Source: Candidatus Wallbacteria bacterium
Lineage (GTDB): Bacteria; Muiribacteriota; JAQTZZ01
Assembly (NCBI GenBank): GCA_028687545.1
Contig: JAQTZZ010000005.1
Location: 1-64,000 of the forward strand
DNA length: 64,000 nt
Direction: 5' to 3'
Positions 26,159-34,965 of this stretch are shown in pieces. Each line of letters begins with the position of its first letter. Positions within the stretch are counted from its first letter, which is position 1. Below the pieces are notes generated by a model. It did not search any database and was not told the DNA's origin. It saw only the letters and a list, made by a program, of their open reading frames with translations. Made by a program: the position numbers and the translations under genes.

Positions 26159-27150
26159 TCTGCGGCTCCTTTATGGGTGAATTCTTTCTGGACCTTTGAG
26201 ACTATTTCAGCCACTGCTTCGTCGCGGCTGTAAGCTTCATTGTGAACCATCCTGAAGCAATCGAACCTTAATCCGTCCTTTAGGAACCAGCCAGGCAGAA
26301 AAACAAACCGTCTGAATCCGATTTTTTCCAGATCTGCGATCAGATCCGACTTATCGGCCAGCACGTCCAGCTCTATGTATTTCGCATCAGCCATTTCCGG
26401 AATTGATTCCTGAGAGTCAGGGTTGAATAGATCAATCAACAGTTGCAAAGGATTGTCTGAAACGATTTTTCCGATGGACAGGCTTTCTTCATCAGAGCTG
26501 TAAGAATAGTGGACTATTCCTGAGCGCAGTGTGCAGCACCTGTCTGTATAGCAATCTGCCATGCAGGCTGAAGGATAGGGATAACTTCTGTTTTCCAGAG
26601 ACAGGCTGTCCAGAATATCCATCAGATATGAATTCTGATGATAAAGGTTATGATCCGGTGCCCTTCTTTTTTTAGAAAAACCTTGGGAGATTTTAATGAA
26701 AAAAGGGTGATTCTCACGGCGCTTTCCGGCCAGCCTGTGCTTCCCGGGCAGATAGCCGCAAAGAGTCAATCCGAGCTTTTCGCCTGCTGCGGAGATCCCG
26801 ACTTTTTCCCTCATCGTGTAATAGACAAGTTCGTAATCCCTGGAACCTGCTTCTTCCCAGATCGCTTCATGCAGGAGAGTGGCGATCCCCAGTCCACGCT
26901 GATCGTGGTCTATCACTACCCTGCCGCCTTCATAAGTCCGATTGCTGGGATTCAGAAGACCCAGCATGGTGCCTACCACTTTCTCACTGTCCAGAGCCAG
27001 TTTCCAGATCAGATCAGGTTTGTTCATCTGTTTGCGGATCAGTTCAGGGACTGTAAATTCCCTGTGAGGATAATAATTTCCGTACTGTCTGTGATAAACT
27101 GCGGAAATCTGTTCTGCATGCACAGGTTCAGCTTTGATGATCTTGATCAT
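26155..27150 (-). CDS. GNAT-family N-acetyltransferase
   Basis: In this 331-residue protein the first half is a GNAT domain: VVGTMLGLLNPSNRTYEG then the acetyl-CoA loop DHDQRGLGIATLLHEA (about 82-97). The second half (about 150-331) has no clear family match, is rich in Cys and aromatic residues, and may be a second degenerate GNAT fold. It is the first gene of a five-gene minus-strand operon with radical SAM, hydratase, SDR and KAS III. There is no ribosome site; a promoter-like -10 box ends seven bases before the ATG. Confidence 0.82.
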   Translation of the reverse strand: MIKIIKAEPVHAEQISAVYHRQYGNYYPHREFTVPELIRKQMNKPDLIWKLALDSEKVVGTMLGLLNPSNRTYEGGRVVIDHDQRGLGIATLLHEAIWEEAGSRDYELVYYTMREKVGISAAGEKLGLTLCGYLPGKHRLAGKRRENHPFFIKISQGFSKKRRAPDHNLYHQNSYLMDILDSLSLENRSYPYPSACMADCYTDRCCTLRSGIVHYSYSSDEESLSIGKIVSDNPLQLLIDLFNPDSQESIPEMADAKYIELDVLADKSDLIADLEKIGFRRFVFLPGWFLKDGLRFDCFRMVHNEAYSRDEAVAEIVSKVQKEFTHKGAAD

Positions 27151-27157
27151 GAAATTA

Positions 27158-27185
27158 ATGATATCCGCCCTTTTCCGGGTTTCAA
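27158..27185 (-). promoter_or_regulatory. Putative leaderless promoter of the five-gene operon
   Basis: On the minus strand TTGAAA (27180-27185), 16 bases and TATCAT (27158-27163) precede the ATG at 27150 by seven bases. No Shine-Dalgarno sequence is visible before this ATG. Confidence 0.45.
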
Positions 27186-27273
27186 CGCAAAAAAAAGGTG
27201 GAGTGCCTGAAAGCCTTTATTTGCAAGGGCAATACGGCATAAATATCCCGGCACAATTCTCTGTTGAAGGATC

Positions 27274-27633
27274 TTATGCATCTTTGAATTCCTTGGAAAA
27301 CCGCCTGAACCAGTGCAACTGCCGTTGATGGCTGAAATTTTTTTCCCAGCGATTGAGGTTTGATTTCTTCAACATGCTGCATAGCATGTCTGCTTTGCTG
27401 GCCAGCATTCCCGGGAAATGATCGTCTGGTCTCAGGGTATGGATTGAGCCGCATTTCACACACTTGTATCGCTTAAGGAACACGGGTTTCTGGATTTCTT
27501 CGAAATATCTTTTCACAAATCCATGGGACCAGAGCTCCCCACCGCATCCGGGACATGGGCCTGGAACATCCCAGGGATAGTTTTTTCCCAGTTCAATCAG
27601 ATTCTTTAAATCCATAGTTACGCTGATAATCAT
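27274..27633 (-). CDS. Small zinc-ribbon protein, unknown
   Basis: The 119-residue basic protein has two Cys pairs (CPGCGGELWSHGFVKRYFE and YKCVKCGSIHTLRPD), which should form one zinc ribbon near residues 27-67. A basic helical tail follows (KKSNLNRWEKNFSHQRQLHW). Similar small zinc-ribbon proteins occur near mobile elements or alone in genomes; I see no transposase here. GGCGGTG precedes the ATG. DNA binding is possible but unproven. The gap to the acetyltransferase gene shows nothing else clear. Confidence 0.65.
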   Translation of the reverse strand: MIISVTMDLKNLIELGKNYPWDVPGPCPGCGGELWSHGFVKRYFEEIQKPVFLKRYKCVKCGSIHTLRPDDHFPGMLASKADMLCSMLKKSNLNRWEKNFSHQRQLHWFRRFSKEFKDA

Positions 27634-27827
27634 GATCGCACCGCCTTTATTTATATAATCTACCTGATAAGAGTTCTTTTGGAATCCCCTAAAATGGTTG
27701 TTTTCGAAGAAATAAATGGTTGGAAGCAGGCAAGAAAAATATAACTTGCAATTTGAGGATAATAATTATAATAATTAGAATATAGAGTTTGCAGAAAATT
27801 AAATGAGATAAAAAAATAGAATCAAGC

Positions 27828-29543
27828 ATGTCTGTAAAATGGGAAACCCCTTTTAAATCCTCATCGCCTGTCCTCAGCTCATCTCAAACCATTGCTCTTC
27901 TGTCCTCACTTGTCCTGGAACATGCGCCTTGCGGGATCCTGGTTTACGACGAGTCCGGTCAGTGCGTGCTGGCCAACCCTGCCATTGCCGCAGCCATTGG
28001 AGCCACAATAGAGCAGGTCAAGGCCCAGAACTTCAGAAATCTCGAATCCTGGAAGAAATCCGGATTGCTGGAGCTTGCGGAATCAGTCCTTGCGACAGGC
28101 AATCCAAGCGCAAAAGTCGTGCAGCTGATCTCCTCTTTCGGAAAACAAGTCTGTCTGGACTGCCGCTTCGTGCCGTTCCAGGCTGAGAAAAAGAGGTTTT
28201 TAACCCTGATCGCCAATGACGTTTCTGAGAAAGAACGATTGCAGGCCGCTGTTCTGACTGCAGAAAAAAAAACTTCCAGGGATCTTCGGAAACTTGTGAA
28301 AATCCGCACGCGCAGGGTGAGAAACAAGGCGCAATGCCTCCAGATAAGCAATGAAAAATTGAATCTGGCCATCAAGGACCTGTCTAAATCCAACCAGGAA
28401 TTATTGCAATCCCAGAAGCTTGAAGCAATCGGAATTCTTGCCGGCGGAGTAGCCCATGATTTCAACAACAGCCTGATGGTGATACAGTGCAATGCGTCCC
28501 TGCTCAAACATTCGAACAATCAGGCACGGGATTGTCCGGAACGTCTCGGTGAAATCGAATCTGCCTGCATCAAGGCCGCTGAACTCACCAGACAGCTTCT
28601 GATCTTCTCCAGCAAGCAGGAAATGCGGGAGGAAATCGTCGATCTCAACAGCCTGCTGCGCAAACTGTTGAAAATGCTTTCCAGGCTGATTGGTGAGAAT
28701 ATCAAGCTGAAAATGCTGCTCTGCCCGCAATCAGCCGCTTTCAAGGGTGACCCCTTTCAGGCTGAACAGGTGGTTGTGAACCTCATCATCAATTCCAGAG
28801 ACGCGATGCCGGAAGGTGGAAACATTCTGATCAAAACAGAAATTGTGCAGATCTCGGCCGCGGATTGCACCAGATGCCGTATCCCGACTCCGGGCGAATA
28901 TATCATACTCACAGTCTCGGATACAGGTTGCGGCATCCCGGAAGAATTGATAGACAGAGTTTTCGAACCTTTTTTCACAACCAAGCCTGAAGGCAAGGGT
29001 ACAGGTCTCGGCTTGCCTGTAGTTTACGGCATAGTGAACAGGCACAATGGCGTCATCAATGTCAAAAGTCAGGTGGGCCAAGGAACTGCTTTCCAGATCT
29101 TCCTGCCTGCAGTCCCGATGATATCAGGCAATTCCCTGAAAAAGGATCCGGAAAAGATCGAGCAGGGTAAAGGTGAGCGGATTCTCCTGATCGAGGATGA
29201 TCCCGATATTTTGAAGATGTTTTCCATGCTCCTAACTCTCAATGGATATCAGGTAAAAACCGCGACTTCCCTGAAAGAAGCTGAGGTAATTTTTAAAAAT
29301 GAGTTCGGGGATTTCAGGCTGCTGGTTTTAGACATGATGCTTCCGGACGGCAACGGATTAGCCCTCGCCAAAAGGTGTAAATATCAGAACCCAAGATTGA
29401 AGGTAATCTTCATCAGCGGATATTTCGACCAGGAGAAGATCAGGCTTGAGGAGATCAAAGCCAAGGGGTTCAGATTCATTTCGAAACCCTGCGAGGTTGA
29501 AAAAATGCTGAAAACTATCAAAGAGGAACTGCAGCCTCGGTGA
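27828..29543 (+). CDS. Cytosolic PAS hybrid histidine kinase
   Basis: The 571-residue protein has a PAS domain (about 27-135), a basic coiled-coil linker (about 136-195), [12 protein letters not shown] with His210, an ATPase domain ([33 protein letters not shown]) and a C-terminal receiver ([25 protein letters not shown]). No membrane segment is present. Upstream is AT-rich with a TATAAT at 27767-27772 and a TTGCAA 15 bases before it, echoing the promoter at 20164. There is no clear ribosome site at the ATG. The output partner is unknown. Confidence 0.92.
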   Translation: MSVKWETPFKSSSPVLSSSQTIALLSSLVLEHAPCGILVYDESGQCVLANPAIAAAIGATIEQVKAQNFRNLESWKKSGLLELAESVLATGNPSAKVVQLISSFGKQVCLDCRFVPFQAEKKRFLTLIANDVSEKERLQAAVLTAEKKTSRDLRKLVKIRTRRVRNKAQCLQISNEKLNLAIKDLSKSNQELLQSQKLEAIGILAGGVAHDFNNSLMVIQCNASLLKHSNNQARDCPERLGEIESACIKAAELTRQLLIFSSKQEMREEIVDLNSLLRKLLKMLSRLIGENIKLKMLLCPQSAAFKGDPFQAEQVVVNLIINSRDAMPEGGNILIKTEIVQISAADCTRCRIPTPGEYIILTVSDTGCGIPEELIDRVFEPFFTTKPEGKGTGLGLPVVYGIVNRHNGVINVKSQVGQGTAFQIFLPAVPMISGNSLKKDPEKIEQGKGERILLIEDDPDILKMFSMLLTLNGYQVKTATSLKEAEVIFKNEFGDFRLLVLDMMLPDGNGLALAKRCKYQNPRLKVIFISGYFDQEKIRLEEIKAKGFRFISKPCEVEKMLKTIKEELQPR

Positions 29544-29567
29544 CTCCCACTTCGCAGGGAGGTTTTC
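29544..29567 (+). terminator. Terminator after the hybrid kinase
   Basis: CTCCC (29544-29548) pairs with GGGAG (29557-29561) across an eight-base loop and is followed by GTTTTCTT. It lies directly after the TGA of the kinase and just before the end of the convergent gene. Confidence 0.55.
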
Positions 29568-29570
29568 TTC

Positions 29571-30272
29571 TCACCACAATTTGATCACATGCGGGAATTT
29601 CCAGTAAGCCTGGGTAAAGGCGCTTGCGGACGGGATGATGAAATCCCTGGGCGAGGTTTCAGATTTCAATTGATCAACTGGAACTCCGGTCTTGAGGGAT
29701 GTGGCTGCCAGTGCCGCCTGGACTGCGCGCTGCGTACCCTGGCTGCAGGCATCCATGGCCTGGGAAGTGCTTCCGTATGATCCAAGGCAGACTTCGTAAA
29801 AATATTTGATTCTGGGTGGTTCCTGAACTCCGGGCTGCACCGGAATATTCTGCCAGACATATACATTGACCACTGCAAGAACGGTCAGGCCGGGCATCAG
29901 GCGGACCGGACCCTTCCAGATCTGAGGGTAGACCGGCTGATAGGTGAATTCCAGCCTGTATTTTCCCGGGTCCCCAAAGGCGTTGATCGTATAAGTGGCT
30001 TTGCGGATGGCGTCCTGGATCACAGTATCTTTGACTGCTATGGCGTCGAGGATAGCCTGATCCCTGGTGACTGAAGGCGCAGGAACACTCTCAGGGATCG
30101 GCAGTTCGTCGCCCGGCTGGGTCCAGTTCGCATATGAAGGCCTGGAAAATACGACATTCACTATCCCGGTGTAACTGACACCAGGTATGACCGGGTCCAT
30201 GGTGATCGCGAAACAGGACTTGCTGAAGAAAACCAAGCCGGCCAGGGCAATGATTTTAAAATTTAAATTCAT
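29571..30272 (-). CDS. Secreted protein of unknown function
   Basis: The 233-residue protein has a signal peptide (about 1-22, ending CFA). The mature part contains a repeated DAI pattern (DQAILDAIAVKDTVIQDAIR) and a beta-rich region (KYRLEFTYQPVYPQIWKGP, VLAVVNVYVWQNIPVQPG). I recognise no family. I chose the ATG at 30272 because AGGTGG lies just upstream; the ATG at 30284 precedes that site. It has its own promoter and stands alone, convergent with the kinase. Confidence 0.8.
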   Translation of the reverse strand: MNLNFKIIALAGLVFFSKSCFAITMDPVIPGVSYTGIVNVVFSRPSYANWTQPGDELPIPESVPAPSVTRDQAILDAIAVKDTVIQDAIRKATYTINAFGDPGKYRLEFTYQPVYPQIWKGPVRLMPGLTVLAVVNVYVWQNIPVQPGVQEPPRIKYFYEVCLGSYGSTSQAMDACSQGTQRAVQAALAATSLKTGVPVDQLKSETSPRDFIIPSASAFTQAYWKFPHVIKLW

Positions 30273-30310
30273 AGTCCACCTCATTCTGTATTCTGTATAT
30301 TATTAATAAA

Positions 30311-30338
30311 ATTATACCCGGAAACATTGTTTTTTCAA
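30311..30338 (-). promoter_or_regulatory. Promoter of the secreted protein gene
   Basis: On the minus strand TTGAAA (30333-30338), 16 bases and a perfect TATAAT (30311-30316) precede the gene, leaving a leader of about 30 bases with a ribosome site. Confidence 0.6.
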
Positions 30339-30448
30339 GCACAGGGGCCAGCCCAGCCAGTAATCTGGTCAGTCCCATGGAAATGTCTGCACATGGATTA
30401 AAAAGAGATAATCCGATAACATTTAGAGATAAAATCAGAGGAGTATTT

Positions 30449-31204
30449 ATGAAAGTCGCAATTGTCGGATATGGCGGCATGGGACATGAAGTGGAAAAGA
30501 TCCTGAAAACCAGGGGCCATAAATATATCACTATTGATGTCCAGGATAATACAGCCCAATTCAAGGAACTGAAACCTGAAACTTTAAGCGGGATTGAGGC
30601 AGCGATCGATTTTACACTGCCCAAATCAGTGCTCGAAAATGTGAAAACTTACGCCTCAGCAGGGACCAATGTTGTGATCGGCACAACAGGATGGGGTGAG
30701 CATCTTCAGGAAGTGAAAAAAATCGTATCTGAAGCAGGCACAGGCATGATCTGGTCCTCAAATTTTTCAGTAGGCGTGAATCTTTTTTATCAGATGGTGG
30801 AAGCAGCTGCTCAGATCGCGGACAATGTTCCGGAGTATGATGTGTTCTTACACGAGTTACACCACAACAGAAAACAGGACAGCCCAAGCGGAACGGCCAA
30901 GACGCTTGCCAACCTGCTGCTGAAAAATATCAGGAGAAAGAAAAAGGCTGTCTATGACAAGCTGGACCGCAGGATTGAACCGGACGAGCTGCATGTTTCC
31001 AGCACCAGGGGCGGGTTTGTGCCTGGTACGCATATTGTCAGTTTTGACAGTGAAGCTGATACGATAGAACTAAAGCATACAGCCAGAAGCCGCCAGGGAT
31101 TCGCGCTTGGCGCAGTGCTGGCTGCTGAGTTCATCAAAGGGAAAAAAGGCTGCTTTGAAATCGGGGATCTGATGGAGAACATAGTAAGGAGGACCCATGT
31201 TTGA
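30449..31204 (+). CDS. dapB: 4-hydroxy-tetrahydrodipicolinate reductase
   Basis: DapB reduces the DapA product with NAD(P)H in lysine and diaminopimelate synthesis. The 251-residue protein has the nucleotide fold start VAIVGYGGMGHEV, TTGWGEHL and the signature ELHHNRKQDSPSGTA containing the catalytic His-His and Lys. I chose the ATG at 30449 (GAGGAG upstream) over a longer frame from 30377. It is the first gene of dapB-dapA-dapF and overlaps dapA by eight bases. Confidence 0.95.
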   Translation: MKVAIVGYGGMGHEVEKILKTRGHKYITIDVQDNTAQFKELKPETLSGIEAAIDFTLPKSVLENVKTYASAGTNVVIGTTGWGEHLQEVKKIVSEAGTGMIWSSNFSVGVNLFYQMVEAAAQIADNVPEYDVFLHELHHNRKQDSPSGTAKTLANLLLKNIRRKKKAVYDKLDRRIEPDELHVSSTRGGFVPGTHIVSFDSEADTIELKHTARSRQGFALGAVLAAEFIKGKKGCFEIGDLMENIVRRTHV

Positions 31205-32081
31205 AGGCGCAACCACTGCTCTGATCACGCCGTTTCTGAAAAACGGGGAAGTGGATTACGAAGGATACAGGAAGAATCTGCTTTTCCAGATCAAATCCGG
31301 GATCAACGGACTGCTGGCACTCGGCACTACCGGAGAAACGCCGACGCTCGACGAGGAAGAACAGGAAAAGCTGATCAGAATCACTGTGGAAGAGGCAAAA
31401 GGAAAGGTACCTGTAATGGTCGGGACAGGGACCAATGATACAGCCAAAAGCATCAGGCGCAGTGAAATTGCTGAAAAACTTGGTGCAGACGCAGTGCTGG
31501 TAGTCACGCCTTATTACAACAAGCCGACTAATGAAGGCCTGTTCAGGCATTTCAAGGCTGTTTCGGATTCGATCGGGATTCCGATTTTCGTTTACAATAT
31601 CCAGGGGAGGACAGGCAAAAACATTGAAACCCCTGTGCTGAAGAGAATCGCCGAAATCAAGGGCGTGGCTGGAGTCAAGGAGGCATCAGGAAATGTGGCC
31701 CAGATGTCCGACGTGATCGAGCAGATCGCCAGGAAAAAATCGTTCACAGTAGTTTCCGGCGATGACGGACTGACCCTGCCGCTGATGTCTCTAGGCGGGA
31801 AAGGCGTGATTTCAGTAATCAGCAACGCGATTCCGGCACAGGTTGCCGAATTCGTGAGATTCGGGCTGAGCGGCGATTTCACCAATGCAGCCAGAATGCA
31901 TTATGAGATTATCATGCCAGTCACCAGGATCGCCTTTATCGAGACCAATCCTGTGCCGATCAAATACATCTGCGGAAGGCTGGGCCTGGCTTCAGGAACC
32001 TACAGGCTGCCCATGTGCGATCCTGAGGAAGCGTCCAGAAACAGGATCGATTCAGTGCTCAGGGAGCTGAAACTGATATGA
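31197..32081 (+). CDS. dapA: 4-hydroxy-tetrahydrodipicolinate synthase
   Basis: DapA condenses pyruvate with aspartate semialdehyde through a Schiff-base lysine. The 294-residue protein has LGTTGETPTL, PYYNKPTNEGL, YNIQGRTG and GVKEASGN with the catalytic Lys. The usual YNVPGRT loop reads YNIQGRT, a mild change. It overlaps dapB by eight bases and dapF by four, so the three enzymes are translationally linked. Confidence 0.96.
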   Translation: MFEGATTALITPFLKNGEVDYEGYRKNLLFQIKSGINGLLALGTTGETPTLDEEEQEKLIRITVEEAKGKVPVMVGTGTNDTAKSIRRSEIAEKLGADAVLVVTPYYNKPTNEGLFRHFKAVSDSIGIPIFVYNIQGRTGKNIETPVLKRIAEIKGVAGVKEASGNVAQMSDVIEQIARKKSFTVVSGDDGLTLPLMSLGGKGVISVISNAIPAQVAEFVRFGLSGDFTNAARMHYEIIMPVTRIAFIETNPVPIKYICGRLGLASGTYRLPMCDPEEASRNRIDSVLRELKLI

Positions 32082-32896
32082 AGTTCGTAAAAATGCATGG
32101 ATTAGGCAATGATTTCATTATATTAGACGGCATTTCTCAGGCTCTGCCGGAAAATCTGCCTGATTTTTCACGGGCTGCTGCTGACAGGCATTTCGGGATA
32201 GGGTGCGATCAGGTGATAGTGATCGAAGAAGGCCATAAGGCTCCTTTCCGCCTTTCCTTTTACAATGCGGACGGATCGCAGGCTGAAATGTGCGGCAATG
32301 GGACGAGATGCGCTGTCCGCTACCTGAAATCAGTTAAACTGCTCAAAGCAGAGGAAGTGGAGCTGGAGACCAGGAAACGGAGATTAAAAGCCTGGATCAG
32401 GGGCGACAGGGTCAGGGTCGATATGGGGAAGCCGCTGTTTAAAACTGCGGACTGGTATTTTGACGAGGAACGTGTGATCGGCAAAGAAGTGCTGATCGAA
32501 GGCGAAATGTACAGAATCACCCTGGTTTCGATCGGAAACCCTCATTGCGTCATTTTTCAGGATTTAGCGGTAAATTTCGAGATACAGCTGGCTGGTCCGA
32601 AAATTGAAAAATCTGAATATTTTCCGAATTCCATTAACGTCGAATTCATAAAAGTCATCAATGACGATGAGATCAGGATGCGGGTCTGGGAGCGGGGCAC
32701 AGGCGAAACCCTGGCCTGCGGATCAGGTGCCACAGCTGCGGCGGTAGCCTCGAATCTCAACGGCTTCACAGGGAAGAAGGTTCTTGTGCACCTCAATGGC
32801 GGAGACCTGGAAGTGGAATGGGCAGAGGACGGCCATGCTTACCAGACCGGCCCTGCGGAATTCGTCTTTGAGGGGAAGCTGAAAGATCTTCGTTAG
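32078..32896 (+). CDS. dapF: Diaminopimelate epimerase
   Basis: DapF converts LL- to meso-diaminopimelate with two Cys acting as acid and base. The 272-residue protein has MHGLGNDFI at the start, AEMCGNGTRCAVRYL with the first Cys and ETLACGSGATAAAV with the second. Its ATG overlaps the dapA stop. Meso-DAP serves peptidoglycan and lysine, so the operon indicates a DAP-type cell wall. Confidence 0.97.
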   Translation: MKFVKMHGLGNDFIILDGISQALPENLPDFSRAAADRHFGIGCDQVIVIEEGHKAPFRLSFYNADGSQAEMCGNGTRCAVRYLKSVKLLKAEEVELETRKRRLKAWIRGDRVRVDMGKPLFKTADWYFDEERVIGKEVLIEGEMYRITLVSIGNPHCVIFQDLAVNFEIQLAGPKIEKSEYFPNSINVEFIKVINDDEIRMRVWERGTGETLACGSGATAAAVASNLNGFTGKKVLVHLNGGDLEVEWAEDGHAYQTGPAEFVFEGKLKDLR

Positions 32897-32953
32897 ATCC
32901 CCAGAAGCAATCAAGTTGTAAAGCTGCCAATTCGATTCAGCAATAAAACATTC

Positions 32954-32984
32954 TTGACAAGTGATTGGCTATTTGGCAAAATAG
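32954..32984 (+). promoter_or_regulatory. Promoter and operator of the arsR island
   Basis: TTGACA (32954-32959), 17 bases and CAAAAT (32977-32982) precede arsR. A perfect inverted repeat CTATTT/AAATAG with a four-base centre (32969-32984) covers the -10 region, as expected for an ArsR-type repressor site. Confidence 0.6.
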
Positions 32985-33001
32985 AATAATAGAGGGGCGA
33001 T

Positions 33002-33316
33002 ATGAAACAGAAAAAAATTCCCCGGAAATATGAAACAAGAGCCAGAATTCTAAAAGCTCTCGGTCATCCTACCCGCCTGTTCATTGTAGATACTCTAAGC
33101 AAGGAACAAAAATGCGTCTGCGAACTGACTGAACTTGTAGGCGCAGATATTTCAACTGTTTCCAGGCACCTTTCGATACTCAAGGAAGCAGGCATACTCA
33201 GAATTGAAAAAACTGGGAACCAGGTGTTTTACGAAATCGTCTGCCCGTGCATTATGGAGATTTTTCCCTGCATTGAAAAGACTTTGAATGAAAGACTGAA
33301 AGACGAAGAGATGTAA
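33002..33316 (+). CDS. arsR: ArsR-family metal(loid)-sensing repressor
   Basis: The 104-residue winged-helix protein has KALGHPTRLFIVDTL, the metal-site pair Cys38/Cys40 (KCVCELTEL) and recognition helix ISTVSRHLSILKEAG, plus three C-terminal Cys (81, 83, 90). Binding of arsenite or a similar ion to the CVC motif releases such repressors from DNA. It heads a plus-strand island containing ACR3 and arsM, and a palindrome lies in its promoter. Confidence 0.92.
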   Translation: MKQKKIPRKYETRARILKALGHPTRLFIVDTLSKEQKCVCELTELVGADISTVSRHLSILKEAGILRIEKTGNQVFYEIVCPCIMEIFPCIEKTLNERLKDEEM

Positions 33317-33351
33317 AACAAGTTTTACTGTTACTAAAATCAGGAGGCAGG

Positions 33352-34653
33352 ATGGACTGGAAAGAAGAATTCAAAACACTGCTCATCATCACAACAGTAT
33401 TTTTAGTTTGTTTTTTTCTTCCTGTCGGTTCACCCAGATTTGACAATGCCCTGAACGAAGGTTTGCAGCTGGTGCGGTGGTATAGCCGTGAACATGTGAT
33501 ACTCTGCCTGCTGCCTGCATTTTTCATTGCAGGCGGTATCGCTGTTTTCGTATCCCAGGCCTCAGTGATGAAGTACCTTGGTGCGCGGGCCAATAAGACA
33601 CTGGCCTATGGAGTAGCAGCTGTGTCAGGCACGATCCTGGCTGTCTGCTCCTGCACAGTTCTGCCGCTGTTTGCCGGTATTTATAAAATGGGAGCTGGTC
33701 TTGGCCCTGCCATCGCATTTCTCTATTCAGGCCCTGCCATCAGCGTCTTGGCGATCATCATGACTGCCAGGATACTGGGCCTGGAGATCGGGATCTGGCG
33801 TGCTGCCGGAGCAATCATTTTTTCCATAGTAATCGGCTTGATCATGCATTTCATATTCAGGGCTGAAGAGAACCTGAAAGTTGAAGCGCAGATGGCTTTG
33901 CCTGAACCTGAAGCAGGCAGGCCTTTATGGCAGACTGCGTTTTTCTTCTTTCTGCTGTCAGGGATACTCATTTTTGCCAACTGGGCAAAACCCATGGAAG
34001 AAACCGGAACCTGGCACGCGATTTTCATGATTAAATGGCTGATCACAAGCATTCTGTCCGCAGCGCTGGGATTTGTTTTAGTCTTATGGTACGGCTGCAG
34101 AACCTGGAAAATTATACTCACTGCAGCTATAGTGACTATGCTGCATTTTCTGTTTCCGCCTGAACCTCTGATCCCTTTTGCAGCAGGTGTGATCGGACTG
34201 GCGCTGATCACTGCGACAACCGCAGGAGAGGCAGAACAGTGGTTCGCGGAAAGCTGGGGTTATGCCAAGTTGATCATGCCGCTGCTGCTGGGTGGTGTTT
34301 TCATCTCAGGCCTGCTGCTGGGAAGGCCAGGTACTGAAGGATTGATTCCATCGGCCTGGATCGCCACTTCGGTTGGCGGTAATTCCCTGCTGGCGAACTT
34401 TGTTTCATCAATCGTCGGTGCTTTCATGTACTTCGCCACATTGACAGAAGTGCCGATCGTGCAGGGATTGCTGGGAAGCGGCATGGGGAAAGGGCCGGCT
34501 CTGGGTCTCCTGCTCGCTGGCCCGGTGCTTTCCCTGCCTTCGATGCTCGTGATCCAGAGTATACTCGGCACGAAAAAAACAGTCGTATTTGTGAGCCTGG
34601 TAGTAATCATGGCTACGATTACGGGAATGCTGTTCGGGGCAGTGGCAAGGTAA
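33352..34653 (+). CDS. ArsP/YraQ-like permease (DUF318 type)
   Basis: The 433-residue protein has about ten membrane segments. The first repeat carries ILAVCSCTVLPLFAGIYKMG and FLYSGPAISVLAIIM, the signature of the DUF318 permease family, which includes ArsP organoarsenical exporters and related metal permeases. Its second half carries a parallel GPALGLLLAGPVLSLPSMLV. Placement right after arsR and before a small CxxC protein is typical of this family. The exact substrate cannot be told from sequence. Confidence 0.85.
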   Translation: MDWKEEFKTLLIITTVFLVCFFLPVGSPRFDNALNEGLQLVRWYSREHVILCLLPAFFIAGGIAVFVSQASVMKYLGARANKTLAYGVAAVSGTILAVCSCTVLPLFAGIYKMGAGLGPAIAFLYSGPAISVLAIIMTARILGLEIGIWRAAGAIIFSIVIGLIMHFIFRAEENLKVEAQMALPEPEAGRPLWQTAFFFFLLSGILIFANWAKPMEETGTWHAIFMIKWLITSILSAALGFVLVLWYGCRTWKIILTAAIVTMLHFLFPPEPLIPFAAGVIGLALITATTAGEAEQWFAESWGYAKLIMPLLLGGVFISGLLLGRPGTEGLIPSAWIATSVGGNSLLANFVSSIVGAFMYFATLTEVPIVQGLLGSGMGKGPALGLLLAGPVLSLPSMLVIQSILGTKKTVVFVSLVVIMATITGMLFGAVAR

Positions 34654-34715
34654 ATAATGCAGGGGCGGAACCCCGTTTCCGTCCGATCCTGAGGTTCATT
34701 GAAAGGAGACAGGCT

Positions 34716-34946
34716 ATGAAAATCCAGATCCTGGGCACAGGCTGCCCGAAATGCAGGAAACTGGCTGAGAACGCTGAGCTGGCCGCCAAAGAACTGAAGC
34801 TTGACTATCAGATGGAAAAAGTCACAAAGCTGGACGAGATCATGAATTTCGGAGTGATGATCACGCCAGCGCTGGCGATCGACGGGCAGGTGAAATCAGC
34901 GGGGAAAGTACTGACAACTGAAGAAATAAAAAAAATGCTGGGCTGA
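34716..34946 (+). CDS. Small thioredoxin-fold protein (CPKC)
   Basis: The 76-residue protein has GTGCPKCRKL at the start, then a short alpha/beta fold ending ALAIDGQVKSAGKVLTTEEI. It matches the small redox-active disulfide proteins that commonly accompany DUF318 permeases. It probably handles thiols or delivers electrons for the permease pathway. GAAAGGAGA precedes the ATG. The preceding gap has a GGGG/CCCC mini-hairpin near 34663. Confidence 0.9.
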   Translation: MKIQILGTGCPKCRKLAENAELAAKELKLDYQMEKVTKLDEIMNFGVMITPALAIDGQVKSAGKVLTTEEIKKMLG

Positions 34947-34965
34947 CCGGCAGGGAGGGAATATT

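Noticed and set aside
27151-27273. A gene or attachment site in this gap
   Set aside because: No supported frame or repeat ends were found. Only the putative operon promoter and an A-run stand out.
34012-34030. Second sigma-54-like match (CTGGCACGCGAT)
   Set aside because: It lies inside the permease gene and lacks the TTG of the -12 element.
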